The position numbers and the translations under genes were made by a program. From contig NC_065887.2 of NCBI RefSeq assembly GCF_932274485.2, positions 14,666,001 through 14,730,000 on the forward strand: DNA of 64,000 nucleotides, read 5' to 3'. Source of the stretch: Patella vulgata (lineage: Eukaryota > Mollusca > Gastropoda > Patellidae). Below, one piece after another: positions 1-13,200 of this stretch (its first letter is position 1; every line of letters starts with the position of its first letter). The notes beneath the pieces are model-generated. The model saw only the letters and a list, made by a program, of their open reading frames with translations, was not told the DNA's origin and did not search any database.

Positions 1-803
1 AGTGCTGGCCAAGGTAATGTGGTGATGTTCTGTTGTTGGAGGTAACCTGTAACGATCCTGGCCCTGTGACATCTTGCGTTGTCATCCTGGAAGATGAAAC
101 GGCGGCCATGACGTCGTGCGAACGGCACAACATGGACTGCCAAGATGTTGTCCCGGTAGTACTGGCCTGTAACACGCCCTGCAACAACATGTAAAGCCGT
201 TCTTCCAGCAACAGTGATGCCTCCCCACACCATAACAGAACCACCCCCAAATCGATCATGTCTGATGACGTTAACGTCTTGGAAGCGCTCGTTTCGACGA
301 CGCCACACTCTCCTACGTCTGTCCAAAAAATCAACAGTGAACCTTGACTCATCTGAAAACATCACATTGCTCCAGCGTCGATTATCCCAGTGTTGACGAT
401 CCCTACACCAACGACGTCTTGCCTGAATGTGATGATCTCTCAAACAAGGGATCACGCGAGGACGTCGGGCGCGAAGGTGACCCCTATGCAGTCGATTCCG
501 AATCGTCTGGCCACTCACTCTCACACCAGTGTCTGTTTGAAGACGAGCGCTGATCTGATTTGCTGTGATGACACGATTTCTCAAGGCCAAGGTACGGATA
601 AATCGATCCTGGGCTTGAGTTGTCGCCCTTGGTCGACCTGAGCGTGGTCTGTCCTGTACAGATTGTGTATCACGGTATCTGGACCATAGCCTGCTTATGA
701 CAGACTGAGAAACATTCATCGTCCGCGCCACAACCGCCTGTGTTGTGCCGATCTGTAGCATGCCAAGGGCACGTAACCTTTCATTTTGGGTAAGCCGACG
801 CAT
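1..803 (-). CDS. Tc1-like transposase, DDE family, C-terminus beyond the window
   Basis: From the ATG at 801-803 the minus strand is open for 267 codons to the window edge, with no stop or frameshift seen. The N-terminal part looks like paired helix-turn-helix DNA binding: residues about 1-45 include NVSQSVISRLWSRYRDT, and about 55-110 include VSGQTIRNRLHRGHLRARRP. The catalytic part shows FSDESRF (first Asp), VMVWGGI and FQDDNARCH (second Asp); the frame leaves the window at LPWPA, just before the usual SPDLNPIEH with the last acidic residue. Tc1 transposases are about 340 residues, so roughly 70 are missing to the left. Tc1 transposases cut and paste the element at TA sites. The long open frame suggests a recent copy. 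Confidence 0.85.
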   Translation of the reverse strand, partial: MRRLTQNERLRALGMLQIGTTQAVVARTMNVSQSVISRLWSRYRDTQSVQDRPRSGRPRATTQAQDRFIRTLALRNRVITANQISARLQTDTGVRVSGQTIRNRLHRGHLRARRPRVIPCLRDHHIQARRRWCRDRQHWDNRRWSNVMFSDESRFTVDFLDRRRRVWRRRNERFQDVNVIRHDRFGGGSVMVWGGITVAGRTALHVVAGRVTGQYYRDNILAVHVVPFARRHGRRFIFQDDNARCHRARIVTGYLQQQNITTLPWPA

Positions 804-1097
804 ATCAAAATTTGTTTTCTGGTCACTAAAACAATTAAACTGATGTTTCCACCCTGGAATTCAACGCCACAATGACTGTAACATTCAAAGTCAGAGTCGT
901 GCAAATCTTGGGTTGGACCCTCATGATGATCCCAAGCATCACCTGCATTCCATGCGGTAGCTATTGGTGCGTTTGGGCGTCACATGTAACTGGAAATGTT
1001 TCTTCTGTTAGGTTCTATAGTGACTTTTTTCGTAGTCATTTGCATATTTTAGTATTATGCCCCCAAAATCAAATATCCCCTACTTTTTTTTGAATAG
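1..1097 (-). mobile_element. Tc1/mariner-type DNA transposon, cut by window start
   Basis: A minus-strand Tc1-like transposase frame occupies 1-803, followed by its upstream non-coding part. The outer end is probably near 1097: read on the minus strand it begins CTATTCAAAAAAAAGTAGGG and abuts a TA dinucleotide at 1098-1099, as expected for TA-inserting Tc1/mariner elements. The other end lies left of the window, so the inverted repeat cannot be confirmed. The element sits in the integrin intron just before the first visible exon (1185). The family call is secure from the protein; the end position is inference. Confidence 0.8.
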
Positions 1098-1184
1098 TAT
1101 ATAAGAGTTCGAACCAGTGCTTTACTTACAAAGCCACTAGAACGCAATAAACTTTAATGACGTATATATATTTGTTGTTTTCAG

Positions 1185-1278
1185 GTTAACCAATCGATGT
1201 CCGTTAAAGCAGGGATGCCGATATCCTTTTGATTTCCGAAACCTACAGAAATTAACCGAAAATCCAGAAACTTTCAAA
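1185..1278 (+). CDS. ITGB: Integrin beta exon (beta-I domain, CPLKQGC loop region)
   Basis: Acceptor ttttcag, donor gtaagt. One base completes the previous codon, then 31 codons. Encodes LTNRCPLKQGC followed by a PFDFRN segment and LTENPETFK, matching the specificity-loop disulfide and the PF-(S/G)-(Y/F) stretch of integrin beta-I domains. This is the first visible exon. Confidence 0.9.
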
Positions 1279-4200
1279 GTAAGTTTACGTATTGACAAAA
1301 GCAATAACATATTTTTGCTGAATCTTATTGCATTTATTAAATTTCACAGTGATAATGTGACCGTAATTTTACTTATTATCGCAGTACCTAGGCCTAGTTG
1401 TTTACTATCTTGCTTCTGTTATTAACACTTCTTTCGTTTTATTTTCTTACAAAAACATTGATAACGAAAACAGAATACTGGTGAAATGGATACAAATTAG
1501 TGAAATATTGTGAGATAATTAACCAATGATTTTGTTTGATCCAATATGTTTGCTTGAGTTGTTCAAATTCAAATCTTTTATGTTTTACCATTTCAGATTT
1601 TGTTAGACCCGTGATGTTTGCTTGAGTTGTCCAAAATCAAATCTGTTATATTTTACCATTTCAGACGAACATGCGAAAAGCTTTAGATGTAATGTCCCAG
1701 AGTTTAGATGATCCAGAAGGTGGTATGGATGGTATCATGCAAGTGTTATCGTGTGAGGTAAATCTAGTTCTGATCGAGTCTAATAGACATTATACGGTTA
1801 TATTGTTTGATTGTTTTTACTTTTACTTCATATTATACTAAAGAAATAACTTTGTGACGCCCGTCCAATAGAGCGATTGAAAGACGTTAGATCATTTTAC
1901 CAATCAAAAATCTTGAATGAATTGATATCCAAATTGATATGTGGCAATTGAGTCTATTTGACCGGGGGGGGGGGATAAAAAAGGGGCATAAAAACAGGAG
2001 ATTTTATTAATATTCTTTGGCATTCTGAAGTTAACTGTAAGAATTAATATTTCGTTAACTATTTTAATTGTGGTCTATTTTAATATTTTGTAGGATGATA
2101 TAGGCTGGAGTGAAAGATCAAGAAGAATAGTTGTCTACAGTTCTAATTCCTTATTTCATTTAGCTGGTGATGGAATTGTACGTATTATATAGGATTTGTA
2201 ATGGAATCATTTTAACACAGTTTTCAAAGAATAAAGGACATTGTGTACACAAATTGTATTATTGTCAACATAAAGCAAACACTACCAAATTATTAACCTA
2301 ATATCAAAACGACACAGAACATTATGTACATGCATTTTATTGGAAGCCTCATTTACATTTTTTTTGATAACTAGGATGTCTTTTTTCATTATTTCTCACC
2401 AGGCTGTCAACTTATGTTTCAAATATTACCAATGGGGACAATTAAATTTGGCTTAGCCCCGTTTTCCATGTACGCGTTTTCGCGGCTTTTCCGGGCACGT
2501 TTTTGCCGGCGTAATAGTAATAGTAATGGGGCCGTTTTCATGTAACGTCGAGATCACGTATACATGGAAAGTAGGCTTTGCGTAGTACTTATAGGTATCT
2601 TAAAATTCAAGTCAAAATCATTGCACTGTCGTGTAAGGAGTGTGTCATGTGCGTGTGATTCCTTTTTAAATAATGTCTAATTAGTTTATTTTTCTGTTTT
2701 CAGCTTGGTGGGGCAGTAGTGCCTAATGATGGTATGTGTCATCTAAACGGAAGTGGTATTCTTGTAGGATATGACCTCAAAATGGTATGTTATACACTAA
2801 TATATTGTAGTATCGTGATTTTTGGTTGTAAATTGAACGAACTTCGATGGCCGTGTCATAGCATAGTTCGAACTATTAGAGTGCAGGAACAGGGTCTAGT
2901 CGTTTAGGTTGTACGAAAAACCGAGGTACATGTGCACATGAGCGTGCACGTAAAATAAACTGTCACAGTTGGAATTCGAAACCCAAGGCTAAACATGACG
3001 TAGTGGTCGAATTAAACATGTTCGGCTTGAGCTAGGTCATACAATTTACAAAACTTACGCTGTTCATGACTAGCATTTTAATTCTCATTTCGAATGTTTT
3101 AATCAAAAACGGTTCGTTGGCTTTATTTTTTATTTGTAACGTAATGGAATTGAGCATGTTTATTTGTTTATTTAGTCTGTATAAAACGGAAAAGAATCGC
3201 ATGATTTATTCGTACACTATTTTTCAATATGGTGTTCGATATGGCAATCTATTCTTAAAGCGATAGTTCTCCTAGTGCAAATTACGCTAGGTTAAAGAAT
3301 ATTTCTATATATTATCTATGTATAAATTTAATCTGCAGGATTATCCATCTGTAAGCCAAATAGCCGCCAAAGTTCGTGAAACGCGTACCAATGTTATATT
3401 TGCCGTCATGGAAAACGTGTATAATCTGCATGAAAAACTGGTAAAGAGACTAGAGGGGGCCACCATAGGAAAATTGGTGGGTGGATCAGCCAACATTATT
3501 GGCTTAGTGCAGAAAAACTATGATGTAAGTATGTATAGTTAAAGGAGCTAAACCTTTCACTCATTTTATCCACAATATTCGACATTCAAAACACGAATTA
3601 GAATTCAATATCAGTCCATTTGTAATGAACAAAGAAATACAATATCCGACAAGGCAATGGTGATTCACAAAAGACAAAATGATAATTAATAAAACGTGTA
3701 GAATGAATGGATTAAGCAGGCGCACTGTTCAGTTTGTACTGTTCATGTATTTTACCGAACGTAACTGATTAGAAATTACAATAAGAGAATTAATGTAAAT
3801 CGTTTTATATACATTCATTATATATTAATATATGCTTTTAGACCGATTTTATTTTATTTTAGTTTTTTAAGGTTCCAAAGAATGGAGCTATATGCCCTTT
3901 AAAGGGAATGAGATGACATTGTTTGTTTTTTCATTTTTTCATTTTTTACATTTAAATAGTAATACACATTTTGTTTGCCCATGGTCTAAATTTGTGTGTT
4001 TTTCTCCTTCAGACACTTCGCTCAAGAATCGAATTTTTACCAAAGAATTCAGAAAATATCACAATAGATTTCAAATCAAAATGTAAAGGGTAGGTTTTTT
4101 AAATTCTAATCTGCTTTGTGTATCAATTATTATGTGGAGGGCAACATTTGACAAAATGTTTGTCTATTTCCGTCGAGGACCGTTTCAGGTCGAATTAGTT

Positions 4201-7200
4201 TTAGTGTGTATATAAACTGTCGATCAGATATAAACAATGGTGGCAACCTCGGAACCAACCCGGACCAACCACTCAGAAAACTACACAAACATCCAGGTCG
4301 GCAATAGTATGCGGCTATGGCCGAACAGGACTACAATATAAATAGCCCGAGTTTTACCAGGATGTTTTAAAATTGGAAGACGCCAAATCAAATACCATAA
4401 GTTTCTTTTATTGTGTTCGAGAAATTTCGGGCACTTCCAGATAAATGCTAAAAACATGGTGAACATTCCTGAGGTGAGAAAAATTGAAGTCAACATCTTG
4501 GTCATTTTCCTTCCTTTAATCTTTGCTCGTCTCATTACAGACGTTAACATAGCTAATAATTTGTTTTTCATGGATGTTGAGCTAAAGCTTTACCTGCAGG
4601 TCTTTTAGTCGTTTAGATGGCACGGAATACCAAGACCCACTCGTGTGCAATGAGTGAATTGAAATGAAATTTGGTTTAACGTCCGACAGTTGTGGTCCGA
4701 GTGAGCTAATGAAGACGGGAATACGCCATGCAGTGTGCCATGAGGGAAATTTTGCCCGTACAGCGGCGATACGGCCTACTCTTATATTCAATTCCAACTA
4801 CCAAGGGATATTTTACGTGCACGCCGAACAACTATGGGTAGTACCTTGCCACGGTGTGTAGTTAGACCTTCTGACAGAAATAAATGTAATGGGGTTCACG
4901 TCTTTCCTTGTCGATCACTTTTTGTAATCCCTTGGGCGATATTGACAAAACAACGCTCTTGTAGGTCACCGAGCCACCATGCCTTGCCAGTAATTAAGGA
5001 TGCTAGTAAAATAAGGTGGACGAGTACCTTTTCAAACAATCTGCCAAAAATAGTATTTTTGCATATTTTTACACCAGAACACTGAACTTGACATATACTG
5101 TGATAAAAATAAACAAGTTGTTCAGAAAATCTGCTAAAGATTGATTTATTTGAAAAAATCAAATGATCCTATTTAAAAACAACGGCACTTGTACGCGTTT
5201 ATGGCATTATCCTCCATTGGCGAGTCATTGAATATGAATGAGACTATGCTGAAATAGTTAGACAAAGCATGTAATATAATGAATTATTTTCAGGTCGGCA
5301 TTAGTTGTTACTAATAAGTGTGAAGGTTTAGAAATTGGTGATGAGGTAAGGCTATTTTATATGTCCAAAAATAAATTTGTCTCCCTCGGACTTATAATTC
5401 ATGCATATGCGCTATAATTGCAAAGCACTCGGATTGAATCTATTGACTTCTTTGGAAAGAATTATGATGTGTTATCCTAATTTGGACACATGCAAGTGTT
5501 TTCCTTATTAGAATTAGGTTACTTTCGTCAATTGATTATAATTCTTAATTATACGAATTTATATGAGCCGTTCAATGTAATGGCATTAACCATTTAATTA
5601 CATTTCTAATTTTGAAATTGTTTTAATTTAACTAAAATATCGCCGTTATTGTTTACTATTGTTTAGCGTCTTAATCCACGCTAAAGATTATTTAATATTT
5701 AATTAAGACACCGCTAGATAACCTCCCGTCTTGGATTCAGTCATTTTTAAAACAGGCCCGTCAATTTAGTTCACGGCAAATCAAAATGACTTCGTCTTTA
5801 TACGTAGGGAGCAGAATAGATCGATAGGGGGCTGGAAAGGCCCAGTGGTCTAGAGTGCCGCGCTTCGACCTCTAGCTTGCGGTTGTGGTTTCGTTCCCTG
5901 GTGTGAGCGGATTTTGCTTGGAGATAGGGGCGCTTTCTCAACCTCCTGGGTTTACTCCGGGTAGTCCGGTTTCCGCCCACAGGAAAGACCCCTGCGCATG
6001 CGCTAAGATAATAAAAATGAAAAATAGGACTTGTCTGCGATATCACCTTCGGTGGAAGCGGACGTTAAACATCAAAAACAACAACAACACATTAGATTGA
6101 TGGAATTTTTAACTCGTCATATCTTTGTGAATTCTGAACGGAAATGAAGCAACTTCAAGACTGGTATTGTAGCAATCGATTGATTCTATAGCGCTAAAAT
6201 CACGCATAGAGAGTCATTCATATATTTTTAGCTCTTAACTATTACATAGATTCTATATTCGTCGTCCTCTTGATATGTTATGACTTCTAATTATTTAGGT
6301 GGAGTTCGAGGTAACATTAAATGTTAACAACTGTGCCGGTAACCGTAAGAGGTCTGTTGAAATCAGTGCTGTTGGATTATCTGAACAGTTGACTGTTAAT
6401 CTTGATGTTATCTGTGATTGTGAATGTGAAAAACCCGGACAAGAGGTGGGTCAAAAATATATCTTTTCTTTCAGTATATTTTTCAGCCAGGAACGGATTT
6501 AGCTTGTTGGGGGCCCTAGACACAAAATCAAAGATGGCGGCTATAATTTGATTGAATAAGAAAGTCTGCGCTATGAGCTGAACAGAAATGTATACTACAA
6601 ATTCTATTCGGATTCAATAATTCTTGGGATTATAATGTTAGACCTAAATCAGGGTCTAACTAGGGCGCCCCGTGTTAGATCCCTCAATAGGCCGAGAAAG
6701 TTTCTTTAAATTGTCAAGCCTGACTTCCCTTTACATGGGACCTGGCAAGGAAAAGGTTCTCGTCGTTCGGATGGAATGTAAAACCGAGATCCCGTTTATA
6801 CCACTGTAAGACTTAAGCTATTGCAGCTGCCCGGGGAAATGTCTTTCATAGTGCAGAACAGTAAGAGCTTAAACCGGATCATTTCATTTCATTTTAATTC
6901 CAATCGCGTGTTTTCCAATCTACAGAGTTAACTTTATTTGTGGCCTATATGGGATTACTAGAATTGATTTCATTGACAACCTGGCATGCTAATATTTATT
7001 TAATTGTAATGTTATTTGTCTACAGGAGAGGAATAGTCCTAAATGTTTCAACGGTAATGGTACGTTTGAATGCGGTCAATGTACTTGTAACAAAGGTCGC
7101 TATGGTAGAGAGTGTGAATGCGATGAGACGGAATTATCCAGTACACAATCACTTATCAATTGTAAATCAAAGTAAGATTTAGAACTAGTATCCAGTACAA

Positions 7201-10200
7201 AACGTGTAATCCTTTCTAACTCGGTGTAGGGGTGAGTGATCGATTGGTCCAGTGCGTTCGCTTTAGATATAATATGGTCTATCATTTGATTCAAGGGGCA
7301 TGTTTATGTGACAAGGTGTAGGGTCGCTAGTTCAGCTCTGAACGTAGGTCTCATTACATTCGCCCTGCACGTTTAGGAACCGTCCTATCGAATTCTTGAC
7401 GGAACTGAAATCGCTTCCCAGTCAATTTTACTGGGCAACTTTTTTATGCTAAACGGTGAGGTGTCAATCCGTGTGAACGCCTGTACGATGTAAAGGAACG
7501 TCTTAGTGAGAAAATAAAACCTTGCTTACCTCGCTAGATTCAGTATGAGCGACACAACACGCTGTTAAAAAATACGTCCCCGACTTCTAACCAACTTGGC
7601 GGACTTCACTGAAATCTAAATATTGGGTAACGCACAAATTTACGAACACGGCCATATAAGATGAAACGAAATTTGATTGTAAATTATTGTAATTGGGCTA
7701 GGCAAAGCAATAAATGACTGAAGATTCTGAACTTTTCAAAGATTTCAATTTTTTTCTACCAGGCTTACCTGAATTTCGTTTCATCTTATATGGCCGAGTT
7801 CGTAAATTCGCACAAGCGAATTATTGAAATTGTACCATTTTGTTGTCATAAAATGACCTAGTTTGTCCTGACTGAACGTTAAAACGTATTCCTCTCCGTG
7901 TTTATAAATTGTAATTTGTAAATATAAGTAGTTTTAAAACTATTATCAGTCCACAATTTATTTTCGATTGTAACGTAAAGTAATGATTAACACACTATCG
8001 CCCAGTAAACAACCTCTTATCAAGAGGGGATATTTACTGTTGAGTAAAGGAAGGCGCAAAATTTTTAATTTATTGATTTGTCTCTCTTGAGCATCAAATC
8101 CTCACCAGGAAAGGGCAATGCAATTTGCTTTTCTAACTGACAGATATTTAGAAAATATTTATTTATTATAATTTTACAGTGTAAATTCTTGTATTGTATG
8201 ATCTGTTTTAAAGTATAAATTCCAGTATTGTATGATCTATATTACAGTGTAAATTCTAGTATTATATTTTACAGTGTAAATTCAAGTATTGTATTATCTA
8301 TTTTACAGTGTAAATACTATCTATGTTACAGTGTAAATTCTATCTATTTTACAGTGTAAATTCTATCCATTTTACAGTGTAAATTCTATCTATTTTACAG
8401 TGTAAATTCTAGTATTATATGATCTATTTTACAGTGTAAATTCTAGTATTGTATGTTCTCAACATGGTGACTGTGTATGTGGAGAATGTCAGTGTTATCC
8501 TATTAGAGCTAACAGTGCTAGAATATATTCAGGAAGATATTGTGAATGTAATGACTATAACTGTTATTATTCATTTGGACAGATTTGTGGTGGTAAGTAT
8601 ATTGTGAATATAATGAATATAATTGTTATTATTCAATTGAACAGATTTGTGGTGGTTAGTATATTGAAGTACACAGCTTCCAATGCTATGAAATATTTGA
8701 CAAAAATTCATTTGATAGTTAAGAAGGATTCGCAAGAATATTTTTACAATTGAGGGAGCCACGGTGGCTAAGTGGGTAAGACGCTGACTACTTGGCCTGG
8801 AGGTCGTGTGTTTGATCCCTGCATTGGCCGACATGGTGTAAGAAAGAGTCTGACAACTGACAAGGACGTCTGTCTAGTCGTTCGTATGGGACGAAAACCG
8901 AGGTCGCGTGTATACATTGGCATGCACGTAAAAGATCCCTCGGCAGTTGGAATTCGATATAAGAGTAGGTCATAGTGCCGCTGCCCTGGCTAAATTTCCC
9001 TCATAGCACACTGTATGGTGTATGCGCGTTTTCATTAGCCCGGTCGGAGCAGAACAGTAGGACGTTAAACCCCATTTCATTTCAAAAGTGTTTCAAAAAC
9101 CGTCATAATTTTCCCAAGAACCTGCTGCTTAACTTAATAGCAAAAGTGTTTCATAAAACGTAATAATTCTTTCTTTGTCATGCTTATGTAACGTAAAGAT
9201 ACATTATGTAAGATTTAGATAAAGAGCTGGCCATTCTTGCTATAATAGTTCAAAAATAGATAATGCAAAATGAATATATTGAAAATTTCATTCAAATAAC
9301 TTTATTCTGATTTCACAATTGCATGTGATATCGTTTAGGTACAACACGTGGTGTATGTAAATGTGGTCAGTGCCAATGTTTACCGGGATATACAGGAGAA
9401 GATTGTGGTTGTTCAACTAAAAATGAGACATGTATAGCACTTAATGGCGTAAGTTGTATACTAAAATATTATGTATCTAGAAAAGATATCGACGTACGAA
9501 TAGAAAGGAAACTGTAACAAAGCGTTCGGGTGAGACGTAAAAATTAAGAAACATCGACAGTTGGGGTTTGGTGAACCGTTTCCATGCACCTGTTTCCATC
9601 TGTTTTTATCTCTCCAGATTTGTCTGGACGGGACATCTGTAATGACATGTGTATATTACAGAAGATATTTAATGGCAGAAATATTTTGTATTGCCGGAAA
9701 TCTGTATTTTGTAAATGTGTAATGGCAGATATATTTTATATTGCAGAAAATCTGTAAGGGTAGATATATGTTATATAGCAGAAAATCTGTAACGGCAGGT
9801 ATATTGTGTGTACCACAGGAAATTTGTAATGGTAGATATATTTTATATTACAGGAAATATGTAATGGTCAAGGTGAATGTGAATGTGGAAGATGTCAATG
9901 TAGCAAAGAGGGGGATTATAGGGGTCCTACATGTGAAGATTGTCCAGTAAGTAGCTAATTGATAACACACAGTAATACATAGAACAGACTGTACATGGAT
10001 ACAGAACATATGTAAGCAACACTTGTGTGGTGCAGTAGAAATATCAACACTATAATAAAAGAAAAACCATAGGAGCTACGGTACTAACAGTAAATTCTTT
10101 GGGATAATCCAACTTGCCCCCAACTCCCCCACCCATCCACCGACCTTGTTAGTGGCGCAGAACGGATTGCTTGACAGCAAACATCGTCTAGACGTGCGAA

Positions 10201-13200
10201 TGGGACGATGGATCCAGACCGGTTGTGTCTTTTAGAGTTCGAGTTATTTCCAAAATAAACAGCACAGTGTATATGTAAAAACAATAATATATTAATTCTT
10301 ACAAAATAGCCATCCACCTTTTGGCTATACATAATTTTTCCAATATGTATATTTTAACTTGCTGTTAAACACTTGCATGGTGGGTTTATTTGTATCGTAT
10401 AGGCCTAATACGAGCCGTTTATTTGTATCATATAGGTCTAATATTAAATAGTTAATGGAATACCAGCCACCTTGCTCAAGTTAAAACTAGTTTTTTTTAA
10501 TCGTTTTGTATTTATTTTCTAGGGATGTCCAACTAAATGTGCTATTTATAAAGGTTGTGCTATGTGTAAAGGATTTGGTGATGGAGGCTATAATAGTTCA
10601 TACTGTAGAGATCATTGTAAATTTGTTACAGCTGTCAATAGCTTACCTGGTAAGTTAATGTAGCAAGCATGTAAAAGGTATATTTAAAGAAAGATTATGT
10701 TGATCCAGGATGTATAATCCGATTGGAATTGTTCATGCTAGGGTTATTGCCCTTGCTGACTTTGTAGAAGTTTGGAAAGACTTTTGCGATAGACTTACCT
10801 TCCGATCTTCTTGAAATTGATGTGGAATTTTCAAAGTTGCTAGGGTTTATGCCCTTGCTCACTTTGTAACCAACCGAAAATCACCACCCACTCGGCTTGA
10901 AATTGATGTTCGTTGTTGTAGAGTTTTAACTTTATCTCATTGACCTCAACTTGAGAATTATTAGGGATGCAATGGAAAACTCTATAGATATATTTTGTAC
11001 GGGACTGTGCTAATTTCCAAGTCGTAATTAATAGACTTTGATCGAGTCTTTTACTTACGTTGATCAGTGTATGCTTTTGTGCTTTATGTCTACCACTTAT
11101 CAAAGTAATGCTGGTTTTAACCGTGTATGACAGCATGTTCCTGCATGGAATCCACACACCGCAACCGAGTGATCCAAAAGGAATCCCCCTCCATCGAAGA
11201 AGTCAGTACGCGTATAATTAAAACTCGAGCTAGCGTATGTACAGTACAGACCGATCTAGGCGTCCGCATATATACAACACACCGCGTATTTACAGCCCTA
11301 CTACACATGCTTCTGTTCTTGAACCTTCAATAACCATCTTTGAATACCAATCGACGTAGGTTAAACTCTCATTTTGTCTACTTTCGATTTGTTTCAGAAA
11401 GAGGTTCAGACCCTGACGTAACCCATTGTATACATAGATCGGCAGTCACAGATTGTATACGTAAATATACATATCAATATAATGATATAGATCCTGTCAT
11501 TAAAGTACAAAGATTAGAAGGTACGTATCATTTATTTTTAACGTAAGTGTATATTGTCTTCACCTGTGTCCGCCGCCCGATCTTTGCTTAATTTACTTCT
11601 TCAAATTGGCATAATGGTTCATTTGGCTCTAATTGCACTATTGGATTCTAAATTTATTGGGAATTTGAAATGTATTTTGAATATATTTTGTTGATTTGTC
11701 CAATTTTAAATAGCCGAAATTCATCCGCTTCTGGAGTCTACGCCATTTATTTTAAAGCTTAACAGTTCACTCTGTTTTACTCGAATTACAGTTTGGTTGT
11801 AAATTCCTAAATTTCTCAAACTCAATTTTACAAAGATTCAACAGAGAAAACCCACGAGGTTGGACAAACGATCCTACTGCTTGTGACGTACAAGCGAAAA
11901 ATCGAATCCTGGCCACTTGACTCAATGATAGACTTTATCATTTCACGCGCACGTGTTAAATCGCTTGCGCCCTCCCCCCCCCCCCCCACACACACATGGT
12001 GAACAGACATTTTTAGTTTGGACCAACAACTACATGAAACTGACATTAGCAAAGACTCCACCTTCGGCTTAATCCGCTCGCCCTGCACCTAATCGAAATA
12101 GTACTCATGGTTTAGAGGCGGACTGAAATTGGTAACGATAATATGAAGGCCGGGTAGTTACTTTTATCTTAGTATGATACTTCAAATGTGTATATCTGAA
12201 AATCTACCTGGTCAACCTCGTGCATGCTTTGGGACACAGCAGCTTTTACCAGATGTTACTCCGTCAGTGGCAGAGAGCCTTTGACCCAACAAACAATTGG
12301 GGAAATCTTGTAGCCGGGCAAATGGGCATGAATAGACATTAAAAGTCATTAAAGAGTGTTTAGTGGTCTACATCCAAATATCAGTCACAAGCCCACGTTT
12401 TTGTATCTGCCTTAATCGGGGTTATCTCCCGCTCTTATGGAAAAGTCAATTAGAGACAGATAAGCAAAGTATTATACAGAGCATATGTACAACTTGGGGT
12501 GATTAACTTTTTATATGACATAATGTTAACCCCATGTAATTTGTTTTCACCACGATTTTGGATGTCACAAGATATATGTCTTTTACTAGCCTAAGGACGT
12601 TTTATGTAAGAGAGGATAAGTTTTATGGAAACCTGTTATGTCATACATTAGGTATGACATGATTATAAAACATTTTGTCAACATTTAAAACAAAAAACAT
12701 TTAAAACAACAAATGTATTACCGTCTCTAAATTTCAGTAGTTATGTAATTTTTGTGTGACTGTAAAAATATGCAGTAAATTTTGTCCTCGATCATAGTCC
12801 TCCAGTATTATCAGTAATTATTGATATTTCAGCAAAATTAACAAGTTGTCCTTTTACTGCAACCACTTACTTTGTTCCAAGAACTGTGTTATCGCTTACT
12901 TTGGAAGCAAGACCCTGTTGTAACTTACTTTGTTCCCATGTCCTATTACCGCTCTCTTTGGTCCAAAGAATGTGTCGTAACTTACTTTTTTCGAAAGGCC
13001 GCGTATTATTATTGATTGTTGATAAGACTGTGTAATCCCGTTCTTTTGCCACAATACCTTGTTGTAACTTACTTTGTTCGGCTTGGTCTTACTTTGGTCT
13101 CACTACCATATATTGTAACTGAGTTCGTTCCCAATACCGGGTGGATTTGAATCGTCAGCTTAGTGTCATCATGCCCTGTTTTGCGTTCATCAACAGCCGC

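Noticed and set aside
2719-2907. Continuous frames running past exon borders in the integrin gene (also 3318-3542, 6299-6502, 6940-7182)
   Set aside because: The integrin-like part of each stops at a canonical donor; the remainder is intron.
8772-8975. Frames within SINE-A copies (also 13291-13521, 23210-23473, 52028-52246, 58205-58480)
   Set aside because: Chance open frames across the SINE body; starts and stops differ between copies.
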